DNA of 64,000 bases, from NCBI RefSeq assembly GCF_029522115.1, contig NZ_JAKWFK010000003.1, positions 124,001 to 188,000 of the forward strand, written 5' to 3'. Origin of the DNA: Trinickia sp. Y13 (lineage in GTDB: Bacteria > Pseudomonadota > Gammaproteobacteria > Burkholderiales > Burkholderiaceae). This document shows, one piece after another, positions 9,354-18,724 of the stretch. The stretch's first letter is position 1; every line of letters begins with the position of its first letter. Below the pieces are notes generated by a model. It was not told where the DNA came from. It searched no databases and saw nothing but the letters and a program-made list of their open reading frames with translations. The translations under genes were made by a program, and so were the position numbers.

Positions 9354-9821
9354 CTAAGCTCCCATCCAAGGCAAGCCGCGGCAGCACCAGCCGCTGACCG
9401 TCTTGCGGTGGCCGTTGCCGTCCTTATCGCCTTCGAAGCCTTCCAACAGATCGAAGGCTTTCGTATAGCCCGCTTGCGCGGCCGCCACGGCCGCGAGCTT
9501 CGAACGCGCCGCGCTTCGGCACAGAAATAGGACGGGCGTATCCGGGGAACCCACCGCCTGCTGCAGCTGGGCCAGGAATTCCGGATTAGGTACGCCGCCC
9601 GGGTAACGCGTCCATTCGACGTGCGCGTATTGACCGTCGCCCACGAGCGGCCGGCCCACCCAGTCCAATTCCGCGCGGGTGCGCACATCCACCAGCCGAG
9701 CGCTCGAATCGAGTTGCAGCAACTCGAACGCTTCGGCCGGCGAAAGCGCGCCCGCATACGCCAGTTGATGTTCGGCGCGGCGTTTATCGGCCTGCGCGAG
9801 GATTTGTTCGAGCGAGCTCAT
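9354..9821 (-). CDS. Rhodanese-like domain protein
   Basis: A 155-aa single rhodanese domain. Rhodaneses carry sulfur as a persulfide on a loop cysteine; here the loop is C101-RSAARS, preceded by the typical beta strand VLFL, and RLVDVRTRAEL (42-52) is the canonical first motif. There is no signal peptide, so it is cytoplasmic. The start MSSLEQIL at 9821 has a GGAG ribosome-binding site; a longer in-frame extension into the glnA regulatory region lacks any domain and is rejected. The sulfur acceptor is unknown. Confidence 0.85.
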   Translation of the reverse strand: MSSLEQILAQADKRRAEHQLAYAGALSPAEAFELLQLDSSARLVDVRTRAELDWVGRPLVGDGQYAHVEWTRYPGGVPNPEFLAQLQQAVGSPDTPVLFLCRSAARSKLAAVAAAQAGYTKAFDLLEGFEGDKDGNGHRKTVSGWCCRGLPWMGA

Positions 9822-9894
9822 GGCCTTGTCTCCTTCGTTCGCAAAATCGTCATGGCAAGCGCACATTCTAGCGCGATGCCATCCCGACGCCCGA

Positions 9895-10013
9895 TGCACC
9901 GTGGTGCATGGCGACGGCGGCAAAAATGCGCCAATGTTGTGCAATATCGTGCGCAATGCACCACAATGGAAGAATCTGGCCGCCCGGCGCACGAACGCGC
10001 ACCATGGTGGTGC
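9895..10013. promoter_or_regulatory. NtrC-type enhancer region upstream of glnA
   Basis: Several sites resemble the NtrC consensus GCAC-N7-GTGC. GCACCATGGTGGTGC at 9999-10013 is an exact match. GCGCCAATGTTGTGC at 9928-9942 has one half-site mismatch. TGCACCACAATGG at 9957-9969 keeps the left half and the inner TGG. A further dyad TGCACC-GT-GGTGCA (9895-9908) has a shorter spacer and may be unrelated. They lie 125-240 bp before the sigma-54 promoter, a normal enhancer distance. ntrC itself is the third gene downstream, so the operon is probably autoregulated. Confidence 0.6.
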
Positions 10014-10137
10014 CGGGTTGGGAGCCGTCCCGGCGCGAGCCGCGCCTCATCGTGTCGTGGCCGGCTCCACCGCAGGGCGCGTCGTTGAGCGGCTCGCACT
10101 CAGCTGCACCGCCGCGGTACGCTCGATTTTTTGTTGC

Positions 10138-10153
10138 TGGCATGGAAGCTGCT
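10138..10153 (+). promoter_or_regulatory. Sigma-54 (-24/-12) promoter of glnA
   Basis: TGGCATGGAAGCTGCT matches the RpoN consensus TGGCAC-N5-TTGC, with the essential GG (10139-10140) and GC (10151-10152) exactly 10 bp apart. Transcription would begin about 10164, leaving a leader of about 100 nt before the glnA ATG. The upstream NtrC-type sites support the call. Confidence 0.65.
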
Positions 10154-10262
10154 TTTACCGGCGGCGATCGCTTGGAATTACCGGATTTGGCTTGGGCGGC
10201 GCAATGAGCCGAAGCGGGAAGAAGCGAAGAACCGCCGAACCCTATTAAATGGAGAACAGGAT

Positions 10263-11678
10263 ATGAGTAAATCCGTGGCCGACGTCATGCAGCTCGTCAA
10301 GGACGAGGACGTCAAGTTTATCGACTTTCGCTTCACCGACACGCGCGGCAAGGAGCAGCACGTCTCGGTGCCGCTGTCGGCGTTCGATGAAGACAAGTTC
10401 GAAAGCGGCCATGCGTTCGACGGTTCCTCGATTGCCGGCTGGAAGGGCATCGAAGCCTCGGACATGCTGCTCGTACCCGATGCCAACACGGCTTTCATCG
10501 ACCCGTTCTACGAAGAGCCGACGCTCGTGCTGACGTGCGACGTCGTCGAGCCGGCCGACGGCAAGGGCTACGAACGCGATCCGCGCTCGCTCGCCAAGCG
10601 CGCCGAAGCCTACCTGAAGAGCACGGGCCTGGGCGACACGGCCTTCTTCGGTCCGGAGCCGGAATTCTTCATTTTCGATTCGGTTCAGTGGAACACGGAC
10701 ATGTCGGGCTGCTTCGTCAAGATCGGCTCGGAAGAAGCGCCGTGGTCGTCGGGCAAGGAATTCGAAGGCGGCAACACGGGTCACCGTCCGGGCACGAAGG
10801 GCGGCTACTTCCCGGTCGCGCCGGTGGATTCGTTCCAAGACATGCGCTCGGAAATGTGCCTGTTGCTCGAGCAGATCGGGATCCCGGTCGAAGTGCATCA
10901 CCACGAAGTGGCGGGCCAAGGCCAGAACGAAATCGGCACGAAGTTCTCGACGCTCGTGCAGCGCGCCGACTGGACGCAGCAGTTGAAGTACATCGTCCAC
11001 AACGTTGCGCACACGTACGGCAAGACGGCGACGTTCATGCCGAAGCCTGTCGTCGGCGACAACGGTTCGGGCATGCACGTGCACCAGTCGATCTGGAAGG
11101 ACGGCCAGAACCTGTTCGCGGGTAACGGCTATGCCGGCCTGTCGGAATTCGCGCTGTTCTACATCGGCGGCATCATCAAGCACGCCCGTGCGCTGAACGC
11201 GATCACGAACCCGACGACGAACTCGTACAAGCGCCTCGTGCCGCACTTCGAGGCTCCGGTCAAGCTGGCCTACTCGGCACGCAACCGTTCGGCTTCGATC
11301 CGTATTCCGCACGTGAGCAACCCGAAGGGGCGCCGTATCGAAACGCGCTTCCCCGATCCGATGGCGAACCCGTACCTCGCGTTCTCGGCGCTGATGATGG
11401 CCGGTCTCGACGGCGTGCAAAACAAGATTCATCCGGGCGAAGCCGCGGACAAGAATCTGTACGACCTGCCGCCCGAAGAAGACGCGAAGATCCCGACCGT
11501 GTGTGCCGGTCTCGATCAAGCGCTCGAAGCGCTCGATAAGGATCGCGAGTTCCTCACGCGCGGCGGCGTCTTCACCGATGCCATGCTCGACGCCTATCTG
11601 GAACTGAAGGAAGGCGAATTGCAACGCTTCCGCATGACGACGCACCCGATCGAGTTCGAGATGTACTACTCGCTGTAA
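10263..11678 (+). CDS. glnA: Glutamine synthetase type I
   Basis: Makes glutamine from glutamate, ammonia and ATP; a dodecameric cytoplasmic enzyme. At 471 aa it has the usual GSI length. The beta-Grasp N-domain ([16 protein letters not shown]) precedes the catalytic domain, with [47 protein letters not shown] and the adenylylation site NLYDLPPEE (Tyr400). This makes it a GlnE-controlled enzyme of the I-beta type. The ATG at 10263 has GGAG about 10 nt upstream; the open frame runs back to 10131 but that part is promoter sequence. It is followed by a terminator and then ntrB-ntrC on the same strand. Confidence 0.98.
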   Translation: MSKSVADVMQLVKDEDVKFIDFRFTDTRGKEQHVSVPLSAFDEDKFESGHAFDGSSIAGWKGIEASDMLLVPDANTAFIDPFYEEPTLVLTCDVVEPADGKGYERDPRSLAKRAEAYLKSTGLGDTAFFGPEPEFFIFDSVQWNTDMSGCFVKIGSEEAPWSSGKEFEGGNTGHRPGTKGGYFPVAPVDSFQDMRSEMCLLLEQIGIPVEVHHHEVAGQGQNEIGTKFSTLVQRADWTQQLKYIVHNVAHTYGKTATFMPKPVVGDNGSGMHVHQSIWKDGQNLFAGNGYAGLSEFALFYIGGIIKHARALNAITNPTTNSYKRLVPHFEAPVKLAYSARNRSASIRIPHVSNPKGRRIETRFPDPMANPYLAFSALMMAGLDGVQNKIHPGEAADKNLYDLPPEEDAKIPTVCAGLDQALEALDKDREFLTRGGVFTDAMLDAYLELKEGELQRFRMTTHPIEFEMYYSL

Positions 11679-11765
11679 GCCGCGCGATGCGCTTCGCATG
11701 TGTCGTCGGCGAAGCGCATCGGGGCCTGCTCTCATCGGGCCTGCAAGGCTTGCGAACGGTCTCGA

Positions 11766-11790
11766 GGGGACGGCGGCGCCGTCCCCTTTT
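11766..11790 (+). terminator. Rho-independent terminator/attenuator between glnA and ntrB
   Basis: GGGGACGGC (11766-11774), a GGC loop and GCCGTCCCC (11778-11786) form a 9-bp stem followed by TTTT. It lies 88 nt after the glnA stop and 19 nt before the ntrB start. It would make ntrBC transcription depend on read-through or on a separate promoter. Confidence 0.8.
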
Positions 11791-11808
11791 CGTTCCGGTG
11801 AATCGACG

Positions 11809-12951
11809 ATGGTGCTCAAGAATTTGATCAAGGCGAAAAAAGGCCAGTCGGAACCGCTTTCCGACGACGAAGCGCTCGTTCGATCGGGGTTGCTCCCTGG
11901 GTTCGAGTCGTTGCCCACTGTCGTGCTTCTGCTCGATAAAAGCACGCGGCGCATCGCGTTTGCGAACCCGTCGGCGGAATCGATGCTCGATTTGTCCCGG
12001 CGGCAATTAATGCAGATGTCGTGGTCGGAGCTCTTCGCCAATGGCGAGGATCTCGGCGCGACGATCGCCGCGATCGCGGAGCATCGTTTTCACGCGACGC
12101 ATTTGGATACCGTGCTCGAGCGCGCGGGGCGCGAGCCGCTCCATGTGCATGTGGTCGTCGGGTTCCTCGAAAGTGCGCCCGATTACGTTCTGCTCGAACT
12201 GTTCGAGAACGAGCGCCATTTGCGCACCGATCGCGAAGAGCGCATTCACGATTTATCGATCGCAAACAAACAACTGATTCGCAATCTCGCCCATGAGATC
12301 AAGAATCCGCTGGGCGGAATTCGCGGCGCGGCGCAACTGCTCGAATTCGAACTGGGTGCGCGCGAGCGCCTCGAATTGCGCGAATACACGCAGGTGATCG
12401 TCAAGGAATCCGACCGCCTGCAAACGCTGGTCGATCGCTTGCTCGAGCCGCATCGGCATCCGCACATCGTGGGCGACGTGAACATTCACGAAGTGTGCGA
12501 GCGCGTGCGCGCCGTCATTCTGGCCGAGTTTCCGCGCGGTCTCACGATCGAGCGCGACTACGACGTGAGCGTGCCGGATTTGCGCGGCGACAAAGAGCAA
12601 CTGATCCAAGCGCTGCTCAACATCGTGCGTAATGCGGCGCAGGCGTTGCGCGAGCGCATTGGGCAGGGCGACGCACGCATCGCATTGCGCACGCGCGTGG
12701 CGCGCAAGGTCACGATCGCCAAACGCCTATGCAAGTTGGCATTGGACTTGCGAGTGATCGACAACGGGCCGGGGATCGCCGAAGAGATCCGAGATCGTAT
12801 TTTCTATCCGCTCGTGTCCGGCCGCGAGGACGGAAGCGGGCTCGGCTTGACGCTCGCTCAAACCTTCGTGCAGCAGCACGACGGCTTGATCGAAGTGGAG
12901 AGCCGCCCCGGCCATACCGAGTTTCAGATTTTGCTGCCGCTCGTCAATTGA
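11809..12951 (+). CDS. ntrB: Nitrogen regulation sensor kinase NtrB (GlnL)
   Basis: A cytoplasmic histidine kinase/phosphatase that controls NtrC in response to PII and nitrogen status. It has 380 aa. An N-terminal PAS-like domain (about 20-140, with PTVVLLLDKSTRRIAFANPSA) precedes the H-box NLAHEIKNPLGG with phospho-acceptor His162. The N box is NIVRNAAQAL and the G boxes are DNGPGIAEEI and GSGLGLTLAQ. There are no membrane segments, as expected for NtrB. The ATG at 11809 is used because upstream in-frame codons lie inside the terminator. ntrC begins 19 nt after its stop. Confidence 0.95.
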   Translation: MVLKNLIKAKKGQSEPLSDDEALVRSGLLPGFESLPTVVLLLDKSTRRIAFANPSAESMLDLSRRQLMQMSWSELFANGEDLGATIAAIAEHRFHATHLDTVLERAGREPLHVHVVVGFLESAPDYVLLELFENERHLRTDREERIHDLSIANKQLIRNLAHEIKNPLGGIRGAAQLLEFELGARERLELREYTQVIVKESDRLQTLVDRLLEPHRHPHIVGDVNIHEVCERVRAVILAEFPRGLTIERDYDVSVPDLRGDKEQLIQALLNIVRNAAQALRERIGQGDARIALRTRVARKVTIAKRLCKLALDLRVIDNGPGIAEEIRDRIFYPLVSGREDGSGLGLTLAQTFVQQHDGLIEVESRPGHTEFQILLPLVN

Positions 12952-12970
12952 ATTGATAAGACCCAACTCC

Positions 12971-14491
12971 ATGAAGCCGATCTGGATAGTAGACGACGAC
13001 CAATCGATTCGCTGGGTGCTCGAGAAAGCGCTCGCGCGCGAGAATTTCCCGACGCGCAGTTTCGCGAACGTGCGCGAGGCGCTGGCTGCGCTCGAGCGCG
13101 AGAGCCCGCAGGTGCTCGTCTCCGACATCAGGATGCCGGGGGCGTCGGGCCTCGAACTGTTGCAAGCGATCCGCACGCGGTTGCCTGAGCTGCCCGTGAT
13201 CATCATGACCGCGTACTCGGATCTGGACAGCGCGGTGGCCGCGTTTCAAGGCGGCGCGTTCGAATATCTCGCCAAGCCGTTCGACGTCGACAAGGCGGTG
13301 GAATTGATTCGCCGCGCGGTGGACGAAAGCCTGCGCGGGACGCAAGCGAGCGACGTGCAGATGGCCGACGCCCCCGAAATGCTGGGGCAGGCGCCGGCGA
13401 TGCAAGACATGTTTCGCGCGATCGGGCGGCTTTCGCATTCGGCCGCGACCGTGCTGATCACGGGCGAGTCGGGCACGGGCAAGGAATTGGTCGCGCGCGC
13501 GCTGCATCGGCACAGCCCGCGCGCGAACGGCCCGTTCATCGCCCTGAACACGGCCGCGATTCCAAAGGATCTGCTCGAGTCCGAACTCTTCGGGCATGAG
13601 CGGGGCGCATTCACGGGGGCGCAGGCCACGCGGCAAGGGCGCTTCGAGCAGGCCGAGAACGGCACGCTGTTTCTCGATGAAATCGGTGACATGCCATTCG
13701 ATTTGCAAACGCGCTTGTTGCGCGTGCTTTCGGACGGGCAGTTCTATCGCGTCGGCGGCCACAGCCCGCTGCGCGCCAACGTGCGCGTGATCGCCGCGAC
13801 GCACCAGAATCTGGAAGCGCGCGTGCGCCAAGGATTGTTCCGCGAGGACTTGTATCACCGCTTGAACGTCATCCGCTTGCGTCTGCCTGCGTTGCGCGAA
13901 CGGCGCGAGGATATCCCGCTGCTCACGCGCCACTTTCTGCAAAAGAGCGCGCGCGATCTGGGCGTCGAGCCCAAGCGCGTGTCCGAGGCAGCGCTCGCCT
14001 ATCTGACGACGTTGCCGTTTCCGGGGAACGTGCGCCAGCTCGAAAATCTCGCGAATTGGCTGACCGTGATGGCGCCCGCGCAGACCATCGAGATCAAGGA
14101 TCTGCCGCCCGATCTCGTTCCTGGCGCGGCGCCCGAAGGCAGCGCCGAGATCATCGCCGGCACCGGTGCGACGCCGGCGATATCGGTCGGCGCCGCTTCC
14201 GCCGACGGCGCCGAGCGCAACGGCACGGCCATCGCGCCGGCCGCGCTGGCCGGCATTGCGACCGGGGTGCCCGTCAGCGTGTGGGAGAGCGGCCTACGCG
14301 CGGAAGTCGCGCGCATGCTGCGCGAGAACACGGTCGATGTGATGGACGAACTCGCGCGGCGCTTCGAGGCGGCGGTCATTCGCGAAGCGCTCGACTTCAC
14401 GCGCGGCCGCAAAGTGGAAGCGGCGGAGCGGCTCGGCATCGGCCGCAACACCATCACGCGAAAAATCCAAGAGCTGCATTTAGAGCCATAA
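12971..14491 (+). CDS. ntrC: Nitrogen regulation response regulator NtrC (GlnG)
   Basis: Sigma-54-dependent enhancer-binding activator of nitrogen genes, 506 aa. The receiver domain (1-120) has acidic residues DDD (8-10) and phospho-acceptor Asp52 in VSDIRMPG. The AAA+ domain has Walker A GESGTGKE (from 165), the sigma-54-contacting GAFTGA and Walker B LFLDEIGDMP. The C-terminal Fis-type helix-turn-helix is AAERLGIGRNTITRKIQEL. An Ala/Gly-rich linker (about 385-435) separates the AAA+ and DNA-binding domains and is longer than in enteric NtrC. The ATG at 12971 is preferred to an in-frame start six codons upstream because IWIVDDD then falls at the usual position. Confidence 0.95.
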   Translation: MKPIWIVDDDQSIRWVLEKALARENFPTRSFANVREALAALERESPQVLVSDIRMPGASGLELLQAIRTRLPELPVIIMTAYSDLDSAVAAFQGGAFEYLAKPFDVDKAVELIRRAVDESLRGTQASDVQMADAPEMLGQAPAMQDMFRAIGRLSHSAATVLITGESGTGKELVARALHRHSPRANGPFIALNTAAIPKDLLESELFGHERGAFTGAQATRQGRFEQAENGTLFLDEIGDMPFDLQTRLLRVLSDGQFYRVGGHSPLRANVRVIAATHQNLEARVRQGLFREDLYHRLNVIRLRLPALRERREDIPLLTRHFLQKSARDLGVEPKRVSEAALAYLTTLPFPGNVRQLENLANWLTVMAPAQTIEIKDLPPDLVPGAAPEGSAEIIAGTGATPAISVGAASADGAERNGTAIAPAALAGIATGVPVSVWESGLRAEVARMLRENTVDVMDELARRFEAAVIREALDFTRGRKVEAAERLGIGRNTITRKIQELHLEP

Positions 14492-14527
14492 CGGCGCGTG
14501 CAGTTGCGTACCGCTATGCGCGATCAA

Positions 14528-14562
14528 AAGGCCGACGACTCCAACGGAGCGTCGGCCTTGTT
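14528..14562. terminator. Bidirectional terminator between ntrC and exonuclease III gene
   Basis: AAGGCCGACG (14528-14537) pairs with CGTCGGCCTT (14550-14559). An inner CTCC/GGAG extension carries an AAC loop. The stem is followed by TTGTT on the plus strand and by TTTT on the minus strand. It sits between convergent ntrC (+) and the exonuclease III gene (-), so it can serve both. Confidence 0.8.
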
Positions 14563-14579
14563 CATGGCGTGGGTCGTCC

Positions 14580-15356
14580 TTAATCGATTTGCGCGATCAC
14601 CGGCGCATGATCGGACGGTTGCTCCCATTTACGCGGGGTTTTGTCGACTTCGCATAGGGTGCACCCTTGGGCAAGGTCGGGCGAGAGCAAGATGTGATCG
14701 ATGCGCAGGCCCGCGTTGCGACGGAACGCGAGCATGCGGTAGTCCCACCACGTGAAGGTTTTCTCGGGCTGATCGAACTTGCGGAAGGCATCGACGAAGC
14801 CCAGTTCGACCAGCTTGGCGAACGCCGAGCGCTCTTCGGGCGAAACGAGGTTCTGGCCTTCCCAGGCTTTCGGATCGTGAACGTCGCGATCTTCGGGGGC
14901 GATGTTGTAATCGCCTAGCAGCGCAAGTTTCGGGTGGGCGTGAAGTTCATCCTTGAGCCATTGCGCAAGCGCCTCCAGCCAACGCAGCTTGTAGGCGAAC
15001 TTATCGGTGCCGGGCGCTTGACCGTTCGGGAAGTAGGCCGAGACGATACGCGCGCCGCCGACGGTCAAGGCGATCAAGCGTTGTTGTTCATCGTCGAAGC
15101 CGGGAATGTTGCGGACGATTTGCGTCTCGTCGACCTCAATGCCATCGCGAACGACGATCGCCACGCCGTTATAGGTCTTTTGTCCGGCGTACCAGCTTCG
15201 ATAGCCCTTTGCGGCGAGTTCGGCGCGCGGAAATTTTTCGTCGGGCATTTTCAATTCCTGCAGGCAGAGCACATCGACATGGCTCAGGTCGAGCCAATCG
15301 ATGACGTGTTGCTGGCGAACCTTCAGCGAATTGACATTCCAAGTGGCGATTTTCAT
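14580..15356 (-). CDS. xth: Exodeoxyribonuclease III
   Basis: Apurinic/apyrimidinic endonuclease and 3'-5' exonuclease of base excision repair. It has 258 aa of the EEP (exonuclease-endonuclease-phosphatase) fold. Visible motifs: MKIATWNVNSLK at the N terminus, metal ligand Glu34 in CLQELKMPD, LGDYNIAPEDRDV, and the C-terminal catalytic SDHAPV. A longer in-frame extension to 15542 has no similarity, so the start is set at 15356. The gene converges on ntrC across a shared terminator and diverges from the SDR gene. Confidence 0.93.
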   Translation of the reverse strand: MKIATWNVNSLKVRQQHVIDWLDLSHVDVLCLQELKMPDEKFPRAELAAKGYRSWYAGQKTYNGVAIVVRDGIEVDETQIVRNIPGFDDEQQRLIALTVGGARIVSAYFPNGQAPGTDKFAYKLRWLEALAQWLKDELHAHPKLALLGDYNIAPEDRDVHDPKAWEGQNLVSPEERSAFAKLVELGFVDAFRKFDQPEKTFTWWDYRMLAFRRNAGLRIDHILLSPDLAQGCTLCEVDKTPRKWEQPSDHAPVIAQID

Positions 15357-15583
15357 GGTGCTCTCGTATCGTGTGCCGCACGGGGAATAGGCGGAGTCCT
15401 CTCGTTGCGTCGCCGCGCTCGTGAATCGGCAGCGCGCCGCGTTGGCGGCTGGGGCGAGCCAGACGTGATGGTAAACGCTATCGGCGATGAAAGCGCGTCG
15501 ATCCGCTCTGCGCCAAAATAGGCGGCTCGCGGCTCGATGCACCGCGACGCATCGCTTCTCGGACCGACACCACGGAGATCACC

Positions 15584-16378
15584 ATGCACATCGATTTGAC
15601 AGGCAAGACTGCACTCGTGAGCGCCTCGACGGCCGGCATCGGCTTTGCCATCGCGACGGGCCTTGCCCGCGCGGGCGCTCGCACGATCATCAACGGACGC
15701 AGCGAGGCTTCCGTCGTGAAATCGCTCGATGCATTGCGCGAGGCCCTGCCTGGCGCCGACGTGCGCGGTATTGCCGCCGATCTGTCCACGGCGGCGGGAG
15801 TCGCCAAGCTCGTGGAAGCGATGCCCGAGGCCGACATCCTCGTCAACAACGCAGGTATTTACGGACCGGAACCCTTCTTCGACGTCACCGACGAAACGTG
15901 GGAGCGATTCTTTCAAACGAACGTCATGTCGGGCGTGCGCCTCTCGCGTCACTACCTGCGCGGCATGCTCGCACGCAATTGGGGGCGCGTCGTGTTCATT
16001 TCGTCGGAGTCGGCGCTCAACATCCCCGGCGACATGATCCATTACGGCATGACGAAGACTGCGCAGTTGGCGATCGCGCGCGGGTTGGCGAAGTTGGGGG
16101 CCGGCACGCAGGTGACCGTCAATTCGGTGCTGCCTGGGCCGACGATGTCCGAAGGCGTCAAGCGCATGCTCGAGGGCGCCGCCGAGAAAGAGGGCAGGGA
16201 GATCGACGAAGTCGCCGTGGACTTCGTGCGTGAGCATCGCGGCAGTTCGATCTTGCGGCGTCCCGCGAGCGTCGAAGAAGTGGCCAATCTCGTCGTCTAC
16301 GTTTGCTCGCCCCAAGCCTCGGCGACGACAGGCGCGGCATTGCGAGTCGATGGCGGGGTCGTCGATAGTATTGTTTGA
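15584..16378 (+). CDS. SDR-family oxidoreductase
   Basis: A 264-aa short-chain dehydrogenase/reductase. The nucleotide-binding region SASTAGIGFAIA (13-24) is a slightly divergent form of the TGxxxGIG motif. NNAGIYG, the catalytic Ser in ISSES and the YxxxK pair in HYGMTK are all present, so it should be active with NAD(P). The arginine in INGRSE after the second strand suggests NADP preference (inference). The substrate is unknown. Its stop codon (16376-16378) overlaps the -35 box of the downstream tRNA-fMet gene. Confidence 0.88.
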   Translation: MHIDLTGKTALVSASTAGIGFAIATGLARAGARTIINGRSEASVVKSLDALREALPGADVRGIAADLSTAAGVAKLVEAMPEADILVNNAGIYGPEPFFDVTDETWERFFQTNVMSGVRLSRHYLRGMLARNWGRVVFISSESALNIPGDMIHYGMTKTAQLAIARGLAKLGAGTQVTVNSVLPGPTMSEGVKRMLEGAAEKEGREIDEVAVDFVREHRGSSILRRPASVEEVANLVVYVCSPQASATTGAALRVDGGVVDSIV

Positions 16379-16403
16379 CGCGCTGCACGAACTCTCGTAT
16401 AAT
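16375..16403 (+). promoter_or_regulatory. Sigma-70 promoter of the initiator tRNA gene
   Basis: TTGACG (16375-16380) and a perfect TATAAT (16398-16403) are separated by the optimal 17 bp. The predicted start at about 16410 is only a few nt before the tRNA 5' end. The -35 box contains the TGA stop codon of the preceding SDR gene. Confidence 0.85.
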
Positions 16404-16415
16404 TTATTTCTCTGA

Positions 16416-16492
<77 letters not shown>

Positions 16493-16500
16493 AACACAAA

Positions 16501-16526
16501 AACCCGCTACTATTAGCGGGTTTTTG
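16501..16526 (+). terminator. Rho-independent terminator of tRNA-fMet
   Basis: AACCCGCTA (16501-16509), loop CTAT and TAGCGGGTT (16514-16522) are followed by further T residues. It starts 9 nt after the tRNA CCA end. Confidence 0.88.
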
Positions 16527-16970
16527 CTTTTGCAGTGCTGTTTGCGGCTGCCGGTGCAACATCGGGGCGCCGATTCCCCTATTCACTCCTATTCGCTCCC
16601 CATTCGTTGGCCGCGCCTTCGCTCAAGGACGGATGCGCCGTTCACCCTCAAGCATTCGCACCTCGCGCCGATATCGCATAAAGCGGTCACGTCGGGCCGA
16701 TGGCTCCATCGAATCGCGCTCGCTTGTGCGCGCAGCCTCATCCATCTGGGCGTATCCGTCCCCATTCGATGTCACGCGCAAGCGTTGACGACGTTCTTCT
16801 TCAGCTAATTAGGAGAACTAAGTAACGGCTAGCGTTGGCGGCAGCCTTGCACTCGGCCGATCTCGCTGCCGGTGCCGAGCGGCGCCCGAAGACACGCTCC
16901 ACCCACCTACGTTGTATCCCGCCCGCGGCCTGTGCTGCCGCGCGAGGGGTTGTTTGGCAGAGGAAGCAGC
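16527..16970. other. Intergenic stretch without a recognisable gene
   Basis: 444 bp between the tRNA-fMet terminator and the chemoreceptor start. Open frames cross it on both strands, but I recognise no domain, conserved motif or good ribosome-binding site. A short AT-richer stretch with GCTAATTAGGAGAACTAAG lies near 16803-16821. The region must hold the chemoreceptor promoter, but I do not see a convincing sigma-28 or sigma-70 match. Confidence 0.5.
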
Positions 16971-18605
16971 ATGAAATGGTTTTATGACTTGAAGATCGCG
17001 CGACGGCTGATGATTTTGAATCTTGCGGCTGCCGTCGCGTTGTTCGCGGTCACAGGGTTCGGCATTTATCAATCGCGGCGCGTCTACGATGCCGCGAGCT
17101 ATGCCAGCGAGAATACTGTCCCTAGCTTCGAAACGCTCGGTGCGGCATTGAAGGCGTTCGATGCATTGACTCTGCTCACGAGCAAGCACGTATCCGAGTC
17201 CGATCCTCGTAAGATGCAGGAGATCGAGCAGCAGATCGGACAGCAACGCGAGAACCTGCGCGCGCAGTTCGCCCATTACGAGACGCTCGTGTCGGATCAA
17301 AAAGACCGCGACTTACTCGCAGCCGATGTCGCGGCCGTCGAACAAGTGGCGAAGCTCCGCGATCAAGCGCTGGCGCTCTCGCGCGAAAACCGCAAGCAAG
17401 ACGCCGACGCAATGCTCAACGCAGCCCTGGCCGATGCTACCGAGCGTCTCGATGCTGCGTTGCAGGCACACCTCGCGTACAACGACCAGCTTGGCAGGGA
17501 AGGCACGCAGCGTGCCAGCGCATTGATCGAGCGCGCGAACCTGCTGGAAATCGCGACCTCGCTCGTGGTCATGGGCGGCGTGTTCGGCTTGGGTGTCATC
17601 GCCGCGCGTTCCATTACGCGGCCGCTCGAGCGCGCCGTCGCGTTCGCGCATCGGGTCGCGCAAGGCGATCTGAGCACGGCGGCCGGGGCGCGCACTCGCG
17701 ATGAGACCGGGCAATTGTTGCGCGAACTCGATGAGATGAACGGCAACCTCAAAGGCGTCGTCGCGAAGGTGCGCGGCGGCAGCGAGACGATTTCGACCGC
17801 GACGGCCCAAATCGCCGCGGGAAATCTCGATCTGTCCTCGCGCACGGAAGAGCAGGCGTCCTCGCTCCAGCAGACGGCCGCCAGCATGGAACAGATCACA
17901 TCGACGGTCAGGTTGAACGCGGAGAATGCGCAGCAGGCGAGCGCGCTGGCGTCCAGTGCGTCCGATGTGGCGCAAAAGGGCAGCGGCGTGGTCGGGCGCG
18001 TCGTCGATACGATGACGCAGATCAGCGATCGCTCGGCAAAGATTGCGGACATCACGGGAATGATCGAGGGTATCGCGTTCCAGACCAACATCCTTGCGTT
18101 GAACGCGGCTGTCGAAGCCGCGCGAGCGGGCGAGCAAGGCCGCGGGTTCGCGGTCGTGGCGAGCGAGGTGCGCAGTCTCGCGCAACGCTCGTCGAGCGCG
18201 GCCAAGGAAATCAAGGATCTGATCGCCGCTTCGGTGGAAACGGTCGCCGAAGGCTCGGCGCTCGCCGGCGAGGCCGGCACGACGATGACGGAGGTCACGC
18301 GAGCCATTTCGCGCGTGACCGACATCATGGGCGAGATCGCCGCAGCCTCGGAGGAACAACGCCGCGGCATCGAACAAGTGGGCCTCGCGATTTCACAGAT
18401 GGACGAGGTGACGCAGCAAAATGCGGCGCTCGTCGAGCAAGCTGCTGCCGCCTCGCAATCGCTAGACGAGCAAGGGCGGCGACTGAACGACGCCGTCGCC
18501 TTCTTTCGCATCGCCGGTGCAACTCATGCGCATAGGCTGTCGAACGTCAGCGAGCCCAGGGCCACGGCGGCGATGAAGGCTGACGATTGGTCGTTGGCCG
18601 CGTGA
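16971..18605 (+). CDS. Methyl-accepting chemotaxis protein
   Basis: A 544-aa transmembrane chemoreceptor feeding CheA/CheW. Segments in order: cytoplasmic [12 protein letters not shown], first TM helix (about 13-33), a periplasmic helical sensing domain of the four-helix-bundle type (about 35-185), second TM helix (about 190-210), HAMP domain beginning [12 protein letters not shown], and the long coiled-coil signalling domain. The highly conserved hairpin tip is [20 protein letters not shown]. The C terminus (DDWSLAA) lacks a clear CheR-binding NWETF-type pentapeptide. The ligand is unknown. The ATG at 16971 has AGAGGAAG upstream; no other chemotaxis gene is nearby. Confidence 0.93.
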   Translation: MKWFYDLKIARRLMILNLAAAVALFAVTGFGIYQSRRVYDAASYASENTVPSFETLGAALKAFDALTLLTSKHVSESDPRKMQEIEQQIGQQRENLRAQFAHYETLVSDQKDRDLLAADVAAVEQVAKLRDQALALSRENRKQDADAMLNAALADATERLDAALQAHLAYNDQLGREGTQRASALIERANLLEIATSLVVMGGVFGLGVIAARSITRPLERAVAFAHRVAQGDLSTAAGARTRDETGQLLRELDEMNGNLKGVVAKVRGGSETISTATAQIAAGNLDLSSRTEEQASSLQQTAASMEQITSTVRLNAENAQQASALASSASDVAQKGSGVVGRVVDTMTQISDRSAKIADITGMIEGIAFQTNILALNAAVEAARAGEQGRGFAVVASEVRSLAQRSSSAAKEIKDLIAASVETVAEGSALAGEAGTTMTEVTRAISRVTDIMGEIAAASEEQRRGIEQVGLAISQMDEVTQQNAALVEQAAAASQSLDEQGRRLNDAVAFFRIAGATHAHRLSNVSEPRATAAMKADDWSLAA

Positions 18606-18695
18606 GAGGAAGAGGGAAACGGTGCGAATGTCGTGAGGTTGAGGCGCCGGAGCCAAGCAGGGCGAAGCCGCCATGATCGGGTCGCTTGAAATGGT

Positions 18696-18715
18696 TACTG
18701 TGTTTTTGTACAGTA
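18696..18715. promoter_or_regulatory. LexA (SOS) box upstream of dinB
   Basis: A perfect dyad, TACTG at 18696-18700 and CAGTA at 18711-18715, containing CTGT-N8-ACAG, which is the LexA consensus of most Gram-negative bacteria. It lies 9 bp before the proposed dinB start codon, so LexA bound here would block transcription. Confidence 0.88.
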
Positions 18716-18724
18716 ACGCTCACC

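Noticed and set aside
18686-18724. Longer dinB starting at the TTG at 18686
   Set aside because: It would place the LexA box inside the coding region and adds a non-conserved Cys/Leu-rich leader.
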